In this document: positions 1 through 11,749 of the stretch, piece after piece
Layout: each line of letters starts with the position of its first letter
Position numbering within the stretch: position 1 is the first letter of the stretch
DNA from: Adiantum capillus-veneris
Taxonomy: Eukaryota > Streptophyta > Polypodiopsida > Polypodiales > Pteridaceae
Length of the DNA: 64,000 bases
Direction: 5' to 3'
Assembly (NCBI GenBank): GCA_014529385.2
Contig: CM043966.1
Location: forward strand, 95,072,587 to 95,136,586
Translations under genes and position numbers: made by a program
Notes under the pieces: model-generated
Seen by the model: only the letters and a program-made list of their open reading frames with translations
Told to the model about the DNA's origin: nothing
Database searches by the model: none

Positions 1-720
1 AGACCAACTGTCCGATCATGCACGGTACATTGAGGACGCTCTACTAGCTAGACTTTGAAATACCCCCGATCAACTTTTTTCACAACAGTGGTTGGAGGGC
101 TACATAAAGACATTTTCGAAAAACAAGCAGTCCAGTGTATGGTGAACAGCAGCCAACCAGGTCAAATATCTAGACAGGAGTTACTGCGGTGGCAACATGG
201 CATATGCAGAGTGGGAGTGGGCAATTCATGAAAAGAGAAATCAAGCTGCAATGGGCTCATCGTATAGACAATAATGCGATACTCGCGCAAGACAAACTCC
301 CACGCACTATGGCTCAGGAGGCAAGGGAGCTTGGAAGGATAAATATGTAAGATTGATTAAATTATAATGTCGATCGGTGATTATAAAGATTGTAGTTGAT
401 GATTTGGTATTGTTATTGCTAACTTAGAAAAATATCACTCTCTCTTGACCAACCAGAGAGATGTTCAAGTATCGGGAACGACATACAGAATTTGATACTT
501 GGCGATGGTTGTTCGAAAATAACCACATCTCTCGCGAGCAATTCGACGCGGCGGTTGGATCACTACAAGCGGTAAGTTTAAACAAGTAATTTTGTATCAA
601 TTGTTTTGAGCTATTGATAATTGTTTAATTTGGTTTGGGTTTATGTAGAGTCAAAGTGATCAAACATACGTGCCTTTGAACGACGATGAGATACGTCCAC
701 ATCATGGTTGGGAGAGGAAG
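1..720 (+). pseudogene. 3' part of an unrecognised spliced gene, broken
   Basis: I do not recognise the family. Three stretches read as exons on the + strand. The first (from the window edge to about 347) reads through residues such as DQLSDHARYIEDALL, QQWLEGYIKTF and NMAYAEWEWAIHEKR, but it has in-frame stops near 58 and 142. The second, about 450-572, reads MFKYRERHTEFDTWRWLFEN and ends at a good donor (GCG|GTAAGT). The third, about 650-720, follows a TATGTAG acceptor and ends at AAG|GTATGT. The repeated exon-intron junctions argue that this was once a real spliced gene. The stops, and the LINE copy that begins about 35 bases downstream, argue that it is now dead. It could be part of another mobile element. 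The 5' end lies outside the window. Confidence 0.45.
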
Positions 721-754
721 GTATGTAGGGAGAGGTCGTGGCTGATTATATGGG

Positions 755-2908
755 GAAAAGAGGACCTAATGTGGTCAAAAGTTGGGTACTCACGTAGTGT
801 GTGGTACTCAGTCTCTCGTACTTGACGAGGGCATAAGGTGCAAAGCCCATGAGACTGCTCGCAATGCCCCAACGTCCTGTCTCGCAGTGTAGAGAATGGG
901 AGCTAAGACAAATGGAGGCAATGTTGCGGATCAATAGTGTTATGATGCTTTCAAAAACTTGCTTGCCCAAGTGCATGTTTTTCGTTCTTTTCAGCCCATT
1001 CACTTATCTTCGTCTCCATAATACATCCAAACAGCTTTGTTATCACTATACCAACCATTATAGTGCAACAATTATTCACATTGTTTACATCTTCTCCTTT
1101 GTGCAAAGATTTCATCCAATTTGTACTCCAATCATGAGGCATGCCATGCTGAAGTGCAAGGTTAAACATATCGCGTATCCAATACCGTGTTTTTTCCCTT
1201 GTCCATTTAATCATTTCAGCCTTGACACCTTGAAGGTCCCCTGCCTTGCGAGTAGCAAGTTTCTCAAGCGCGCGGCATACATCTTCAATGGTAAAGAAGG
1301 GAGGCATAAATGGAAGGGAGCTACAATACTCCATCTTATCAACATTGGGTTGCTCATAGAGGTTCTTGCAATGCATATACATATCCTCAAGAGTCAAGTC
1401 ACCAAAGCTCTCAACACACTTGCCTTTTAAATTTTGCCAAAACTTGCCACATGCATGTGCTTTCTCTTGTGCTAAAAGAAGTTGTTCTTTGACTTCCCAC
1501 CTTCTCCTCATTTTTTGAACAAGTGTTTTGTATGTGTGTGAACATTCCAAGTAAACTTCTTTGTCTTTCCTTACATCCAAACTTAGCAAGTGTTTTTGGG
1601 CTTGAATATATTCCATGTCAAACCATTTCTTCTCGGTGCTACCCTTCTAATTTGCTTCTTTGAAAACTTTCCACTTGCATTCTAATGTTGGGATCTCTTG
1701 ATGCTCTGTCATGCTTAACATTTGGTCCACCATATCAGCATATATATATAAGTGCTCGTGGGAAGTTTAGACGTAGGTACGAATGATTCACATCATGATT
1801 GGAGGCTACATGCTCGGGTCTTTTATCACACTTGAGGTCAATACGTAACATCCTATCATCCGATTCCAGATTCCATTCACCAAGTGTAAAGCTTTCTATG
1901 CATTCTAGAGTGGCTTCCGAAAATAGCATGTAGTCAATCACGCTATCACCATTGTGCTTTCTATATGTAAAGTCATTGGTGCCTTGTCATAGAGATACAT
2001 CATTTGCAATGAGCATTCGGGTACTATTGCAGATATGTAGAACTGACTTTTCATAGTGATCCAGTTGTTTTGCATCATTAGAACTTCGATTATACATGTC
2101 TGAGTCATCCATTCTTCTTGAAACATGCGGCATGTCGACTTGTTGTGTGTCGTATTGTAACGTATTTGTGCGAGCATTCATGTCTCCAAAGAAAATGACT
2201 TCACTATGGTCCTTGTAATGAGCAATGTCTTCCTCTAGTTCAACAAAGGGCTGATGTCTATCCATATCCAAGCAAGCATAAAAGTTGGAGTCATAGTGAG
2301 GAATGTAGCAACCACTTACAAACATGAGTTGACCATTTGGTGGACTAATTTTCATTCATAAGTAGCATTTATACTTATCTTCTTTGACAATGGAAACATC
2401 TTTCAAACCCAGCATTTTTTATCATACACTACGCCTCCTTGGCCTCTACGTTGCTTTGCATTTTTGGCCCATATCAAAGAATGCACATTGTATTTGTCAA
2501 ATCCAAGAATTCGTTGTGCATCATGCTCCCATGTTTCGTCAAGAAGTATCACATCGGAGTCATTGGAAGCTCATCAATGTCAATTCCCACATTCCATGGA
2601 TACCCGTTACAATTCCAAAAGATTATTCACAAGCGCGTGAGTTGGTCTCATAGATCATATGTCCGTATTTGCTGGGTTTACTTGCATCCTCCTCAAGTGA
2701 CTTATCTTCTTGAGATGACACCTTCACCTTCTTGCTTCGCTTTGTGACGTGCATTTTGTTGCATAAGAGTGTGATCCTCATATACATTACAACCCGTTCC
2801 TTTGAGGCGGATCCAAGTATTGTCAAGGATGATCTTTCTCTTTACCTCATCAACCATGGTACATACAATACGTCTTTTTTTCGAGCGAGGAACTCCTTGT
2901 TTTCCACA

Positions 2909-2923
<15 letters not shown>
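755..2923 (-). mobile_element. LINE retrotransposon copy 1, internally deleted and truncated at both ends
   Basis: Minus-strand fragments match, in order, the better-preserved LINE at 24.8-29.5 kb. They are an ORF1 C-terminal part (about 2923-2702), an endonuclease N-terminus reading ICFWNCNGYPW-like residues near 2600, an endonuclease middle part (2355-1987, with YIPHYDSNFYACLD and FFGDMNART), and the pre-RT and RT fingers (1616-930, with ACGKFWQNLKGK and LATRKAGDLQGVKAEMIKW). At about 930 the reading jumps from the RT block CHSTID-equivalent straight into the C-terminal block RNIASICLSSHSLHCETGRWG, so about 1.3 kb coding for the catalytic palm, thumb and connection is missing. The copy stops inside the C-terminal zinc-knuckle region near 757, so it also lacks its 3' tail. 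Several frameshifts and stops are present. It is a dead relic. Confidence 0.85.
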
Positions 2924-2968
<45 letters not shown>

Positions 2969-2999
2969 TATAATTTGCTAAAAAATGGCATGCTGAGGA

Positions 3000-3038
<39 letters not shown>
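2909..3038. repeat. (CA)n-(GA)n and (GT)n-(GA)n microsatellites
   Basis: Two compound dinucleotide tracts, about 2909-2966 and 3001-3038, are separated by a short unique spacer. They abut the truncated 5' end of LINE copy 1. Confidence 0.95.
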
Positions 3039-3499
3039 TGTTGAGTGATAGTGGTGATGGTGATGCAAATCACAACACCTCATATTGGGCTATGTGGGTG
3101 AGGAACTTAAATTCGTAGAAGGGAAGGCCGATCAAGGGTACGTGCAGAGGTTGAATTGGTGGAGGAAGGTAGTGCAATGGGTTGCATTTTAGGTAGAGCA
3201 GTAGCTGAAGGTCAATAGGCATTTGAGGGTGATGGCAATAGGGTTGGAGTGTCAAACTAGCAGTTCAAGAGTCAAGCAATGGAAGCTCGGTGCCTAACGT
3301 GTTCCCCTTGGAGACTGCTTAGTCCCCAACACCAGCATCGACTGTAGGCTAATCTATAATTACTCTACAATAACAAAGAGGATCCTGAAGGATAAAATTC
3401 AAGGAAAGACATGAAGCACACCTAGAAAAGTGTAAAATGCAGTTCAAAATGTCAGGCTCCTGCTCAACATATGCAGTAGCAGCTCCAAAGTCCCACCCT

Positions 3500-3562
<63 letters not shown>

Positions 3563-4305
3563 GTTTGAGATGTTGCTCCGCCTATCTGTCTTGATTTTTC
3601 GATGCACTTCAAAAGCTCAGGGAGTCATTCGCTCTCCATGCTAGCGTATGATCTCCCCTATTCGGCCACCCTATCTTTGCCACTGTGCAAAGCACCTTGA
3701 AATACATAGATACACTTCACAGCACCATGGTTACATGTGCTTCTTCTCATGAGATGCCACCCTACTTGCCTCCTCACAGCCTACCCACCATCAACCTTGC
3801 TAAATTGCACATGGCTATGATAACATTGATAGCTCATCTACCCTGCTCATTGTGCCTTGTCGACGACTTCACCCCATGATGCGTGTACATTTCCGGCCTC
3901 TAAGTATATAACAACTGAGAGCACCTGAGACGGTGGCTTGAGTAGGTTACCATAGCTCGCACCAGACCACCTCTTGCATGAGGGGAGGAGTTAGGATGAT
4001 GACAGAGGAGTTGTGGGACAGTTCTGGCGTGTAAGTGTAGAGCAGTTGAGAGCACTTGAGATAGCGGCTTGGGTAAACTACAAAGCCCCTATGCAGAATG
4101 CCATGCAAGACATCCACACCTACAGATGAGCATCTCAAGAGGCCAACCAATCTGTCCAGCGTTGCACCACGACAAGCCAGCCTATAACATTTGGAAACCA
4201 TGAGGTTGAACTGGGCCACAACAACACATTGTCCACCATTTTTTCGTCCACATGATGGATAGGTCCAACCCTCATCTATATTATTATAAAAGGGCCCTCG
4301 GCCAC
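3039..4305. other. No recognisable gene; contains a (CT)n tract
   Basis: Apart from a (CT)n tract at about 3501-3560, I see no coding pattern or known repeat here. Short open frames exist but have no recognisable motifs. Confidence 0.5.
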
Positions 4306-4701
4306 GTTCTCTCTCTAGCATCAGCCACTACACCTTAGAAGAAGAGGCTGAGGTCACAAGTGATGAAGGTGAAGAGTGCATGAAGATCTCAAAAGGGTTC
4401 TTGCTGGTGCTGCTAGGGTCTGACTATTGCACTTGCTACATCATTTGGACACCCTACTCGCATATCCATTGTTGGTGCAGCTGACAGAGATGGCCATCCT
4501 AGAGTTTCGATACACGGAGTACAGGGCCCTCCTATAGCTGCCTTTTGATGCTCACCATTTTGAGGAGCTGCTTAATCCACTAAGCAATGGAGAGGTCCCT
4601 CTTGGCCCCCTTCTACACTACAATCGAGATCTAAGCCTCTCTTGTGTGGTGCCCGTTGCCAGCTGCCCATGGGAGTCTACCTCTAATTCGTATGTTAACA
4701 A

Positions 4702-4764
<63 letters not shown>

Positions 4765-4910
4765 ACTACCATTTTCAGGAAAAATTATTTGGCAATCATT
4801 TCCTTTTTATTGATTTTCCAAAAGAACATTGTGAAAATTAACGTGAATTCTAACCAATTTAAAACATTATTTCATTTAAATCTAGGCAAGACGAAGAGAG
4901 ACTCCACTAG

Positions 4911-4965
<55 letters not shown>

Positions 4966-5112
4966 TACCATTTTTGGGAAAAATTATTTTGGCAATCATT
5001 TCCTTTTTATTGATTTTCCAAAAGAACATTGTGAAAATTAACGTGAATTCTAACCAATTTAAAACATTATTTCCTTTAAAATCTAGGCAAGACAAAGAGA
5101 GACTCCACTAGC

Positions 5113-5177
<65 letters not shown>

Positions 5178-5298
5178 TTTTGTGATCTCCTTTTATGAAA
5201 TTTGTCAAGAGCAAGGGGCTTGAGGGTAAGAGGGGCCATACCTCCGTCGAAGGTGGCGCCATTTTACTAGTACTATTATAACAGGGGGAGGGATTCCG

Positions 5299-5331
<33 letters not shown>

Positions 5332-5726
5332 GTCACGTTTTCTCTCTAGCATCGACCGCTACACCTTAGAAGAAGAGGACGAGGTCACAAGTGATGAAGG
5401 TGAAGAGTGCATGAAGGTCCCGAAAGGGTTCTTGCTAGAGCTACTAGGCCCTAATTATTGCACCTGCTACATCATTTGGACACCCTACTCTCATATCCTT
5501 TGTTGGTGCAGTTGATATAGATGTCCGCCCTAGAGTTTGGATACACGAGGTACAGGGCCCCCCTATAGCTGCCTTTTGATGCTCACCATTTTGAGGAGCT
5601 GCTTAATTCACTAAGCAATGGAGAGGTCCCTCTTGGCCCCCTTCTATACTACAATTGAGATTTAAGCCTCTCTTGCGTGGTGCCCGTTGCCAGCAGCCCG
5701 TCGGAGTCTACCTCTAATCCATCTGT

Positions 5727-5775
<49 letters not shown>

Positions 5776-5923
5776 ACTACAATTTTAAAGAAAATTTATT
5801 TTGGCAATCATTTCCTTTCTATTGATATTCTAAAAGAAAATTGTGAAAATTAAAGCGAATTCTAACCAATTTAAAGCATTATTTCCTTCAAAATCTAGGC
5901 GAGACAAAGAGAGACTCCATTGG

Positions 5924-5968
<45 letters not shown>

Positions 5969-6060
5969 TTCTTGATCTCATTTTATAAAATTTGTCAAGA
6001 GCAAGGGGCTTGAAGGTAAGAGGGGCCAGACCACCGCCAAAGGCAGCGCCTTTTTACTAG
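4306..6060. repeat. Tandemly duplicated ~0.9-kb unit built around (GA)n tracts
   Basis: A block of about 390 bases at 4306-4695 (starting TTCTCTCTAGCATC) recurs at about 5340-5730 with modest divergence. Each copy is followed by a (GA)n tract and then by a ~150-base module containing TTGGCAATCATTTCC and GAATTCTAACCAATTTAAA. That module occurs three times (about 4763-4914, 4963-5114 and 5774-5928), each bounded by (GA)n tracts at about 4704-4762, 4915-4962, 5115-5174, 5732-5774 and 5929-5965. A poly-C run of about 28 bases lies at 5302-5329. The 390-base block may derive from coding DNA, but I cannot identify it. Confidence 0.8.
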
Positions 6061-6326
6061 CCTATACTATATATAAAGCAGCTTAATTTTACCCTCCATG
6101 TGTCACTTAGTGCTTCACTTAAGAGAAAACCTTATAAAATATATAATGTCTTTGATGTTTGGAATGTTGGAATCTGTGAACCTTTTCAACCTTTCAAGTA
6201 ATAAACAAAGGTTTGACTCTGCTTTTCAAGACTTTCCTTTTTCTTTTGAAAGCCAATTGAAGGGTGGCTCAAATTTGTTTTTGGACAACCAATTTTAGTT
6301 GAGCGATCCCGTGTGCGCACCCAAGG

Positions 6327-6661
<335 letters not shown>

Positions 6662-6670
6662 GTGACATAA

Positions 6671-6772
6671 TCAATCCATTACTAACTTTTCCAAGAAACT
6701 AGAAAATATCATTAAATCACTATAAACATAGTGGATGACTGCTCAGGATATACTCAAACCAAGCCCTCTTAT
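6671..6772. repeat. ~100-base repeat shared with 10116-10209
   Basis: The segment starting TCAATCCATTACTAACTTTT and running to CAAACCAAGCCC recurs at 10116-10209 with few differences. The second copy abuts the truncated end of RT copy 2, so the pair marks a duplication or rearrangement boundary around the Penelope-like RT genes. Confidence 0.85.
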
Positions 6773-7383
6773 TCCATTCATGCCTTAATGTTTTACATGT
6801 GATTAATTCAGATAGGGAGACTAATGCATCAAACAATGGAAAAATATCACCAGAGATTGAATTAGAGAAGTGGATGTCCATGTTACCTGTCACCATCACC
6901 ACAAATAAAAACATGAGAATGTTAGTACATGTTGGTGGAAGACAGGTGTCTTAAGAAATCCACACTTGTTATTGATGTCACCCTAATGCAAAAAAGAACT
7001 CTAAGTGATAAATGACCTGAGAGGAGGAATCCATAAGGTGAAAGTGTTGTGGTAGTAGTACCCTCAAAAAAAGCCTAGCCTGTCCCTTCTTCTTCTGTGT
7101 CCTTTCTCTCTTGTCCTTTATAGAGAGGAGTACTCTCATGCCTTGCTTTTCCAAGAAGTGGTATAGTTATTTTGGTAAGAGTAGTGGGGTCCTTTTTGGG
7201 AGTGGGAGGTATTCTTGGAGTCCAACGGTTTGAGTTGGTTAGAGAGTGGGGTCTTTTGGTTCCAAGAAACAATAATCCTTTGTCCCAAGCATACCCACGA
7301 CATCCCTTATGTAACCCTTTTCATTTTTCAACAAATAGGTTCTATGGGTGCCCCTTTTTCCTAAGGCTAAAGTTTTTGGGTAA

Positions 7384-7421
<38 letters not shown>

Positions 7422-7526
7422 GGAGATAGATAGAGAGGGAGAAAGAGAAGCCCTCCACCACCCACACTAGGTATTGTGTAAGAATATCCCCAAAATATGG
7501 GGGGCACTAGGCCCCCCATAGGGGTA
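6773..7526. other. No recognisable gene; short (GA)n tract
   Basis: This lies downstream, in minus orientation, of RT copy 1. It holds a (GA)n tract at about 7389-7418 and no motif I recognise. It may be the 3' non-coding part of the RT element. Confidence 0.4.
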
Positions 7527-9165
7527 CTAGTGCCCTCCAATTTCCAAAGTTTGCAGTATTTTGTTTGGATCACAAGTATGTGGGGAGGCTATGCAATTTT
7601 GAAGGTATCCCCTCACTAGTCTCCAAAGTTTGGCACGTTCAAATCCATTAAGGTAGAAGGCTTGAATTAATTGCTTGATATCAATAGAGGCATCCTTTGG
7701 ATGAGTATTGCAAAACAAGATGGGTTTTAGTTGAGAAATGATTACTTTATGTGCCCAGTCTGAAGGTCGATTGCTAGATCGTTTTATGAATTTGATAGGT
7801 GGATAGGGTATGTCTTCTTTTTTTGTCAATATTTTGATGAGTAGACCATTGTCTATGGAAAGATTGAGATTGCGAAATTTGGTTGAGTCTTTTTTCTCAT
7901 GCTCTATTTCTAGACAATCAGGATAGATTTTATGGCAATCCATAAAAAGGGTTCGATCTGACGAGTTTATCAAGAGGATGTCATCGAAGTATTTGAAAGG
8001 GGTACCCAGCTTGTTGAGGATTGATGGGGCATCTGAGTCCCTTAGTGTTTGTTCTATGAAATTGTATTCAAGGGAGTGGAGATGAGCATGCTAGTCCCAT
8101 CGGGATGCCATTTATTTGCTTGTACACCATTCCTTGGCATTGAATGAACATGTTTGAGATTAGCCATGTGTTTTGAGCTATGACCTCATCCATAGAGAAG
8201 GAAATCCCGGATTTGTATGCATGACGAGACCATGTACCTTGGATGCATCGGGTGGAAAAATTTCTGTATGAGATAAACTTTTCAGGGATCGATGTAAAGG
8301 CATGTTTGATAAGTCGTGAGACGTTTGCAATTAGCCCATTTTTCCCTTGATGAGGGATGTTTTCAAAACATTTCTTAATATCCCCCGAGAAGAGAGATTT
8401 GGCATTTGTTGGGAGATTTAAAATGCATTCGTATACCGAGTCAACAATCCACCAAGACTGGATGTGGATGTTATGGCATAATAGTGCCTTTTGGTTGAGT
8501 TACCATGCTCTTGTTTTGAGGATCGGAATGCATGTTTTAAGGATACATGCCATGAGTAATGAGATTTCTGAGTAGCAACAAGATGCCCCACAAGTTATCC
8601 ATCTAAAGGAATTTTTGTGGCTTTTGTATATTGTGGTGATGTAAGGGAGTGAGCAATGTGAAGGTTGTGTTATTGGGTTGAGGTGTGTCAAGATGGAGGA
8701 GATGGTTTGCTCCACACTCATCTCGTAAGATTGGAAATGTTTTCCATTCAGGCTCTTCCTTGCTTCTGTGGTGATGAAGTGTTTGCAGATTATTACAGGG
8801 TGGTTTGTTGCTTTATCTAAGCATGTGATAAAAAACTTTTGCTTGATATCCTCTATTTCTGCATCGTGATTAGGGTAGGTTTGGTGTTGTCTTTTGATAG
8901 ACAGAAATCTATGGCAATATTGGGAGAATAGTGTATGAGCTTGATTGTTTGTCATATGTGAGGGTAAGCATATACACTGATTATTAATTAGGTGATCTAA
9001 TACTTGGTGAAGTTCATTCATGGCTTGTTCAAGATTAGGAGACTTTGAAGGTATATGTCCTAAGCCCTGTTTGCATAAGGTAGAGAGAGGGTTACTCATG
9101 AATGTTTCCAAGTTGGTAGAGATGATGTGTCCCCAAATGTCATCTACTTCGTTAGGATATCTCAA
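7527..9165 (-). pseudogene. Penelope-like-type reverse transcriptase, copy 1 (C-terminal half plus RT domain)
   Basis: The RT domain is read on the minus strand. Visible blocks, N to C, are a DKATNHPVIICKHF block (the 'DK..gvvi' block common in this RT group), LPYITTIYKSHKNSFRW (cf. the PKLHK.P block of Penelope-like RTs), the motif A region SGDIKKCFENIPH, motif C FRYFDDILLIN (FDD replacing YxDD), and EHEKKDSTKF.NLNLS.DNGLL (cf. the FLDL block after motif C). The C-terminal tail ends near 7527. Compared with copy 2, a 22-base deletion near 8080 removes part of the motif B region, shifting the frame. The family is inferred from these blocks; no GIY-YIG endonuclease is visible. A different retroelement lineage with a similar RT is the alternative. 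Confidence 0.7.
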
Positions 9166-10118
9166 GCATTGGCATCCATGTTTTCTTGTGAAGTGAATAC
9201 TTCTCTGGCATTACCAATCGTAAGTTTTAGGGGTGGGTCAAATGACCAACTAAGCATGCATTCTCCCCAGAGGGGAGTAGTGATCACACTTAGACCAAAG
9301 AAGAAGAAGCTGAAAAAATGTTTCCAATTAGGTAAATCTAGTAGGGGGTTGACAAAACGGATGGGGATGAAGATCCCTTTCATTTTTTCCATTTTGGATA
9401 AGTGCCTACGACCATGCGGGGCCCTAGAAAAAAAAGTAGAGGGTGAAGGGTGACCATGCCTAGGAGTGGGTGTGGAGTTGTAGGAGCGTGGGGGGGTCAT
9501 GTAGTGTTCGCGACCACGAGTGTGCCGATTTTGTTCACCCCGAGCTCTCTTTCTCCCATCCAAATGCTCGCGTGCCGGCGCTATGGCCTGCTTTATGAAG
9601 AGATCCACCTCATGTTGCATATTTGTAGTTAGAGGCGATTGATTAAACAATATCGAGAATCTGATGGCTTCCTTCAATTTCTCACGATAGAGCATGTGAA
9701 TCAGCAAGGCTTTTAGAGCTTCCTGTGCTTCTTTCGCCAACCAGCTGAGAAAGAGTATTGTAGAGTTTTTGAGAGAAGAGCTGGGGAAGAATGCCTGTAG
9801 ATGGTGCATAATCATCCACAGTGCTTGATCAAACCAGAGCACATTGTTGTCCTTGCACTAGTCGGCCAACCCAAGCATCTCGCAGCCACATTTTAAGAAC
9901 GGTCTGTGGATATTCCAGATCTGTGTCATGTAGTTGGTATCGCGACCATTAGTCGAGATGACCCCTTTCACTCCTATTACGCAGCCCAGCACTGCTCTGC
10001 ACCTGTGGGTGTCAAAGGCTGACATGCTAAATGGCGCCGCAATCAGAGTATTTTCCACAATGTTTGAGGAATTTCCTTCCAAAATCTGCATTAGTCCGAT
10101 TCGGGTAGCTTGAATCAA
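9162..10118 (-). pseudogene. N-terminal region of RT element copy 1
   Basis: An open minus-strand frame runs from 10118 to 9162 with a single in-frame TAG near 9858. It then passes by a frameshift at about 9165 into the RT frame (PNEVDDIWGHIISTN). It contains a basic, proline-rich stretch (GRKRARGEQNRHTRGRE, then TPPRSYNSTPTPRHGHP) that could bind nucleic acid, preceded by a region with LSWLAKEAQEALKALL. I recognise no named domain. Its position directly upstream of the RT suggests it is the N-terminal part of the same polyprotein. Copy 2 lacks this region. Confidence 0.5.
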
Positions 10119-10209
10119 TCCATTACTAACTTTGCCAAGAAACTAGAAAATATCATTAAATCACTATAAACATAGTGGATGATTGCTCGGGATATACTCA
10201 AACCAAGCC
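10116..10209. repeat. Second copy of the ~100-base repeat at 6671-6772
   Basis: This abuts the truncated C-terminus of RT copy 2 at about 10209-10215. The open frame of copy 2 therefore ends in residues (about ARGLGLSISRAIIHY onward) that are not RT but a translation of this repeat. Confidence 0.85.
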
Positions 10210-11468
10210 CCCTTGCTTTTTTTGCCAATATTTTGATGAGAAGACCATTGTCTACGGAAAGATTGAGATTGAGAAATTTGGTTGAGTCTTTTTTCTCATG
10301 CTCTATTTCTAGACAGTCAGGATAGATTTTATGGCAATCCATAAAAAGGGTTGGATCTGAGGAGTTTATCAAGAGGATGTCATCGAAGTATCTGAAAGGG
10401 GTACCCAGCTTGTTGAGGATTGATGGGGCATCTGAGTCCCTTAGTGTTTGTTCTATGAAATCGTATTCAAGGGAGTGGAGATATAAGTTACACCAAACAG
10501 GGGAGCATGCTAGTCCCATCGGGATACCATTTATTTGCTTGTACACCATTCCTTGGCATTGAATGAACATGTTTGAGATTAGCCATGTGTTTTGAGCTAT
10601 GACCTCATCCATAGAGAAGGAAATCCTGGATTTGTATGCATGACAAGACCATGTACCTTGGATGCATCGGGTGGGAAAATTTGTGAATGAGATAAACTTT
10701 TCAGGGATCCATGTGAAGGCATGTTTGATAAGTCGTAAGAGGTTTGCAATTAGCCCATTTTTCCCTTGATGAGGGATGTTTTCAAAACATTTCTTAATAT
10801 CCCCCGAGAAGAGAGATTTGGCATTTGTTGGGAGATTTAAAATGCATTCGTATACCGAGTCAACAATCCACCAAGACTGGATGTGGATGTTATGGCATAA
10901 TAGTGCCTTTTGGTTGAGTTGCCATGCTCTTGTTTTGAGGATCGGAATGCATGTTTTAAGGATACATGCCATGAGTAATGAGATTTCCGAGTAGCAACAA
11001 GATGCCCCACAAGTTATCCATCTAAAGGCATTTTTGTGGCTTTTGTATATTGTGGTGATGTAAGGGAGTGAGCAATGTGAAGGTTGTGTTATTGGGTTGA
11101 GGTGTGTCAAGATGGAGGAGATAGTTTGCTCCACACTCATCTCGTAAGATTGGAAATGTTTTCCATTCAATCTCTTCCTTGCTTCTGTGGTGATGAAGTG
11201 TTTGCAGATTATTACAGGGTGGTTTGTTGCTTTATCTAAGCATGTGATAAAAAACTTTTGCTTGATATCCTCTATTTCTGCATTGTGATTAGGGTAGGTT
11301 TGGTGTTGTCTTTTGATAGGCAGAAATCTATGGCAATATTGGGAGAATAGTGTATGAGCTTGATTGTTTGTAATATGTGAGGGTAAGCATATACACTGAT
11401 TATTAATTAGGCGATCTAATACTTGGTGAAGTTCATTCATGGCTTGTTCAAGATTAGGAGACTTTGAA
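10210..11468 (-). CDS. Penelope-like-type reverse transcriptase, copy 2 (RT domain, truncated at both ends)
   Basis: This is an uninterrupted minus-strand frame over the RT domain, very close to copy 1 at the DNA level and offset by about 2.42 kb. The blocks are LPYITTIYKSHKNAFRW, motif A SGDIKKCFENIPH, an intact motif B NGIPMGLACSPVWCNLYLH, motif C FRYFDDILLIN, and KKDSTKFLNLNLSVDNGLL. At the N-terminal side it starts at SKSPNLEQAMNELHQVL, immediately next to a (GA)n tract, so the upstream domains are absent. At the C-terminal side it is cut at LLIKILAKK by the repeat at 10116-10209. It is the better copy for judging the catalytic core, since both aspartates of FDD and the motif A aspartate are present, but it is not a complete gene. 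Confidence 0.72.
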
Positions 11469-11473
11469 GGGGG

Positions 11474-11527
<54 letters not shown>

Positions 11528-11594
11528 CTTACTGAATGGAGAGAGAGAATGAGAGGGTATGTGGGGATTTAGTGGGGGGGGGGGGGGGGGGGGG

Positions 11595-11634
<40 letters not shown>

Positions 11635-11636
11635 TT
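11468..11636. repeat. (GA)n tracts with a poly-G run
   Basis: (GA)n tracts at about 11471-11525 and 11597-11632 flank a poly-G run at about 11574-11597. They lie directly upstream (in minus orientation) of RT copy 2. Confidence 0.95.
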
Positions 11637-11749
11637 GGTCCCATAGCCAATCAAGAACAAAGGCAAGTGAGCCCAAGTTGATGAATCTAGGAGAAAATCT
11701 AGGATGGGTGGCGAGCGATGGCAAGTTAACAACGACGGAAGGCGGAGTA

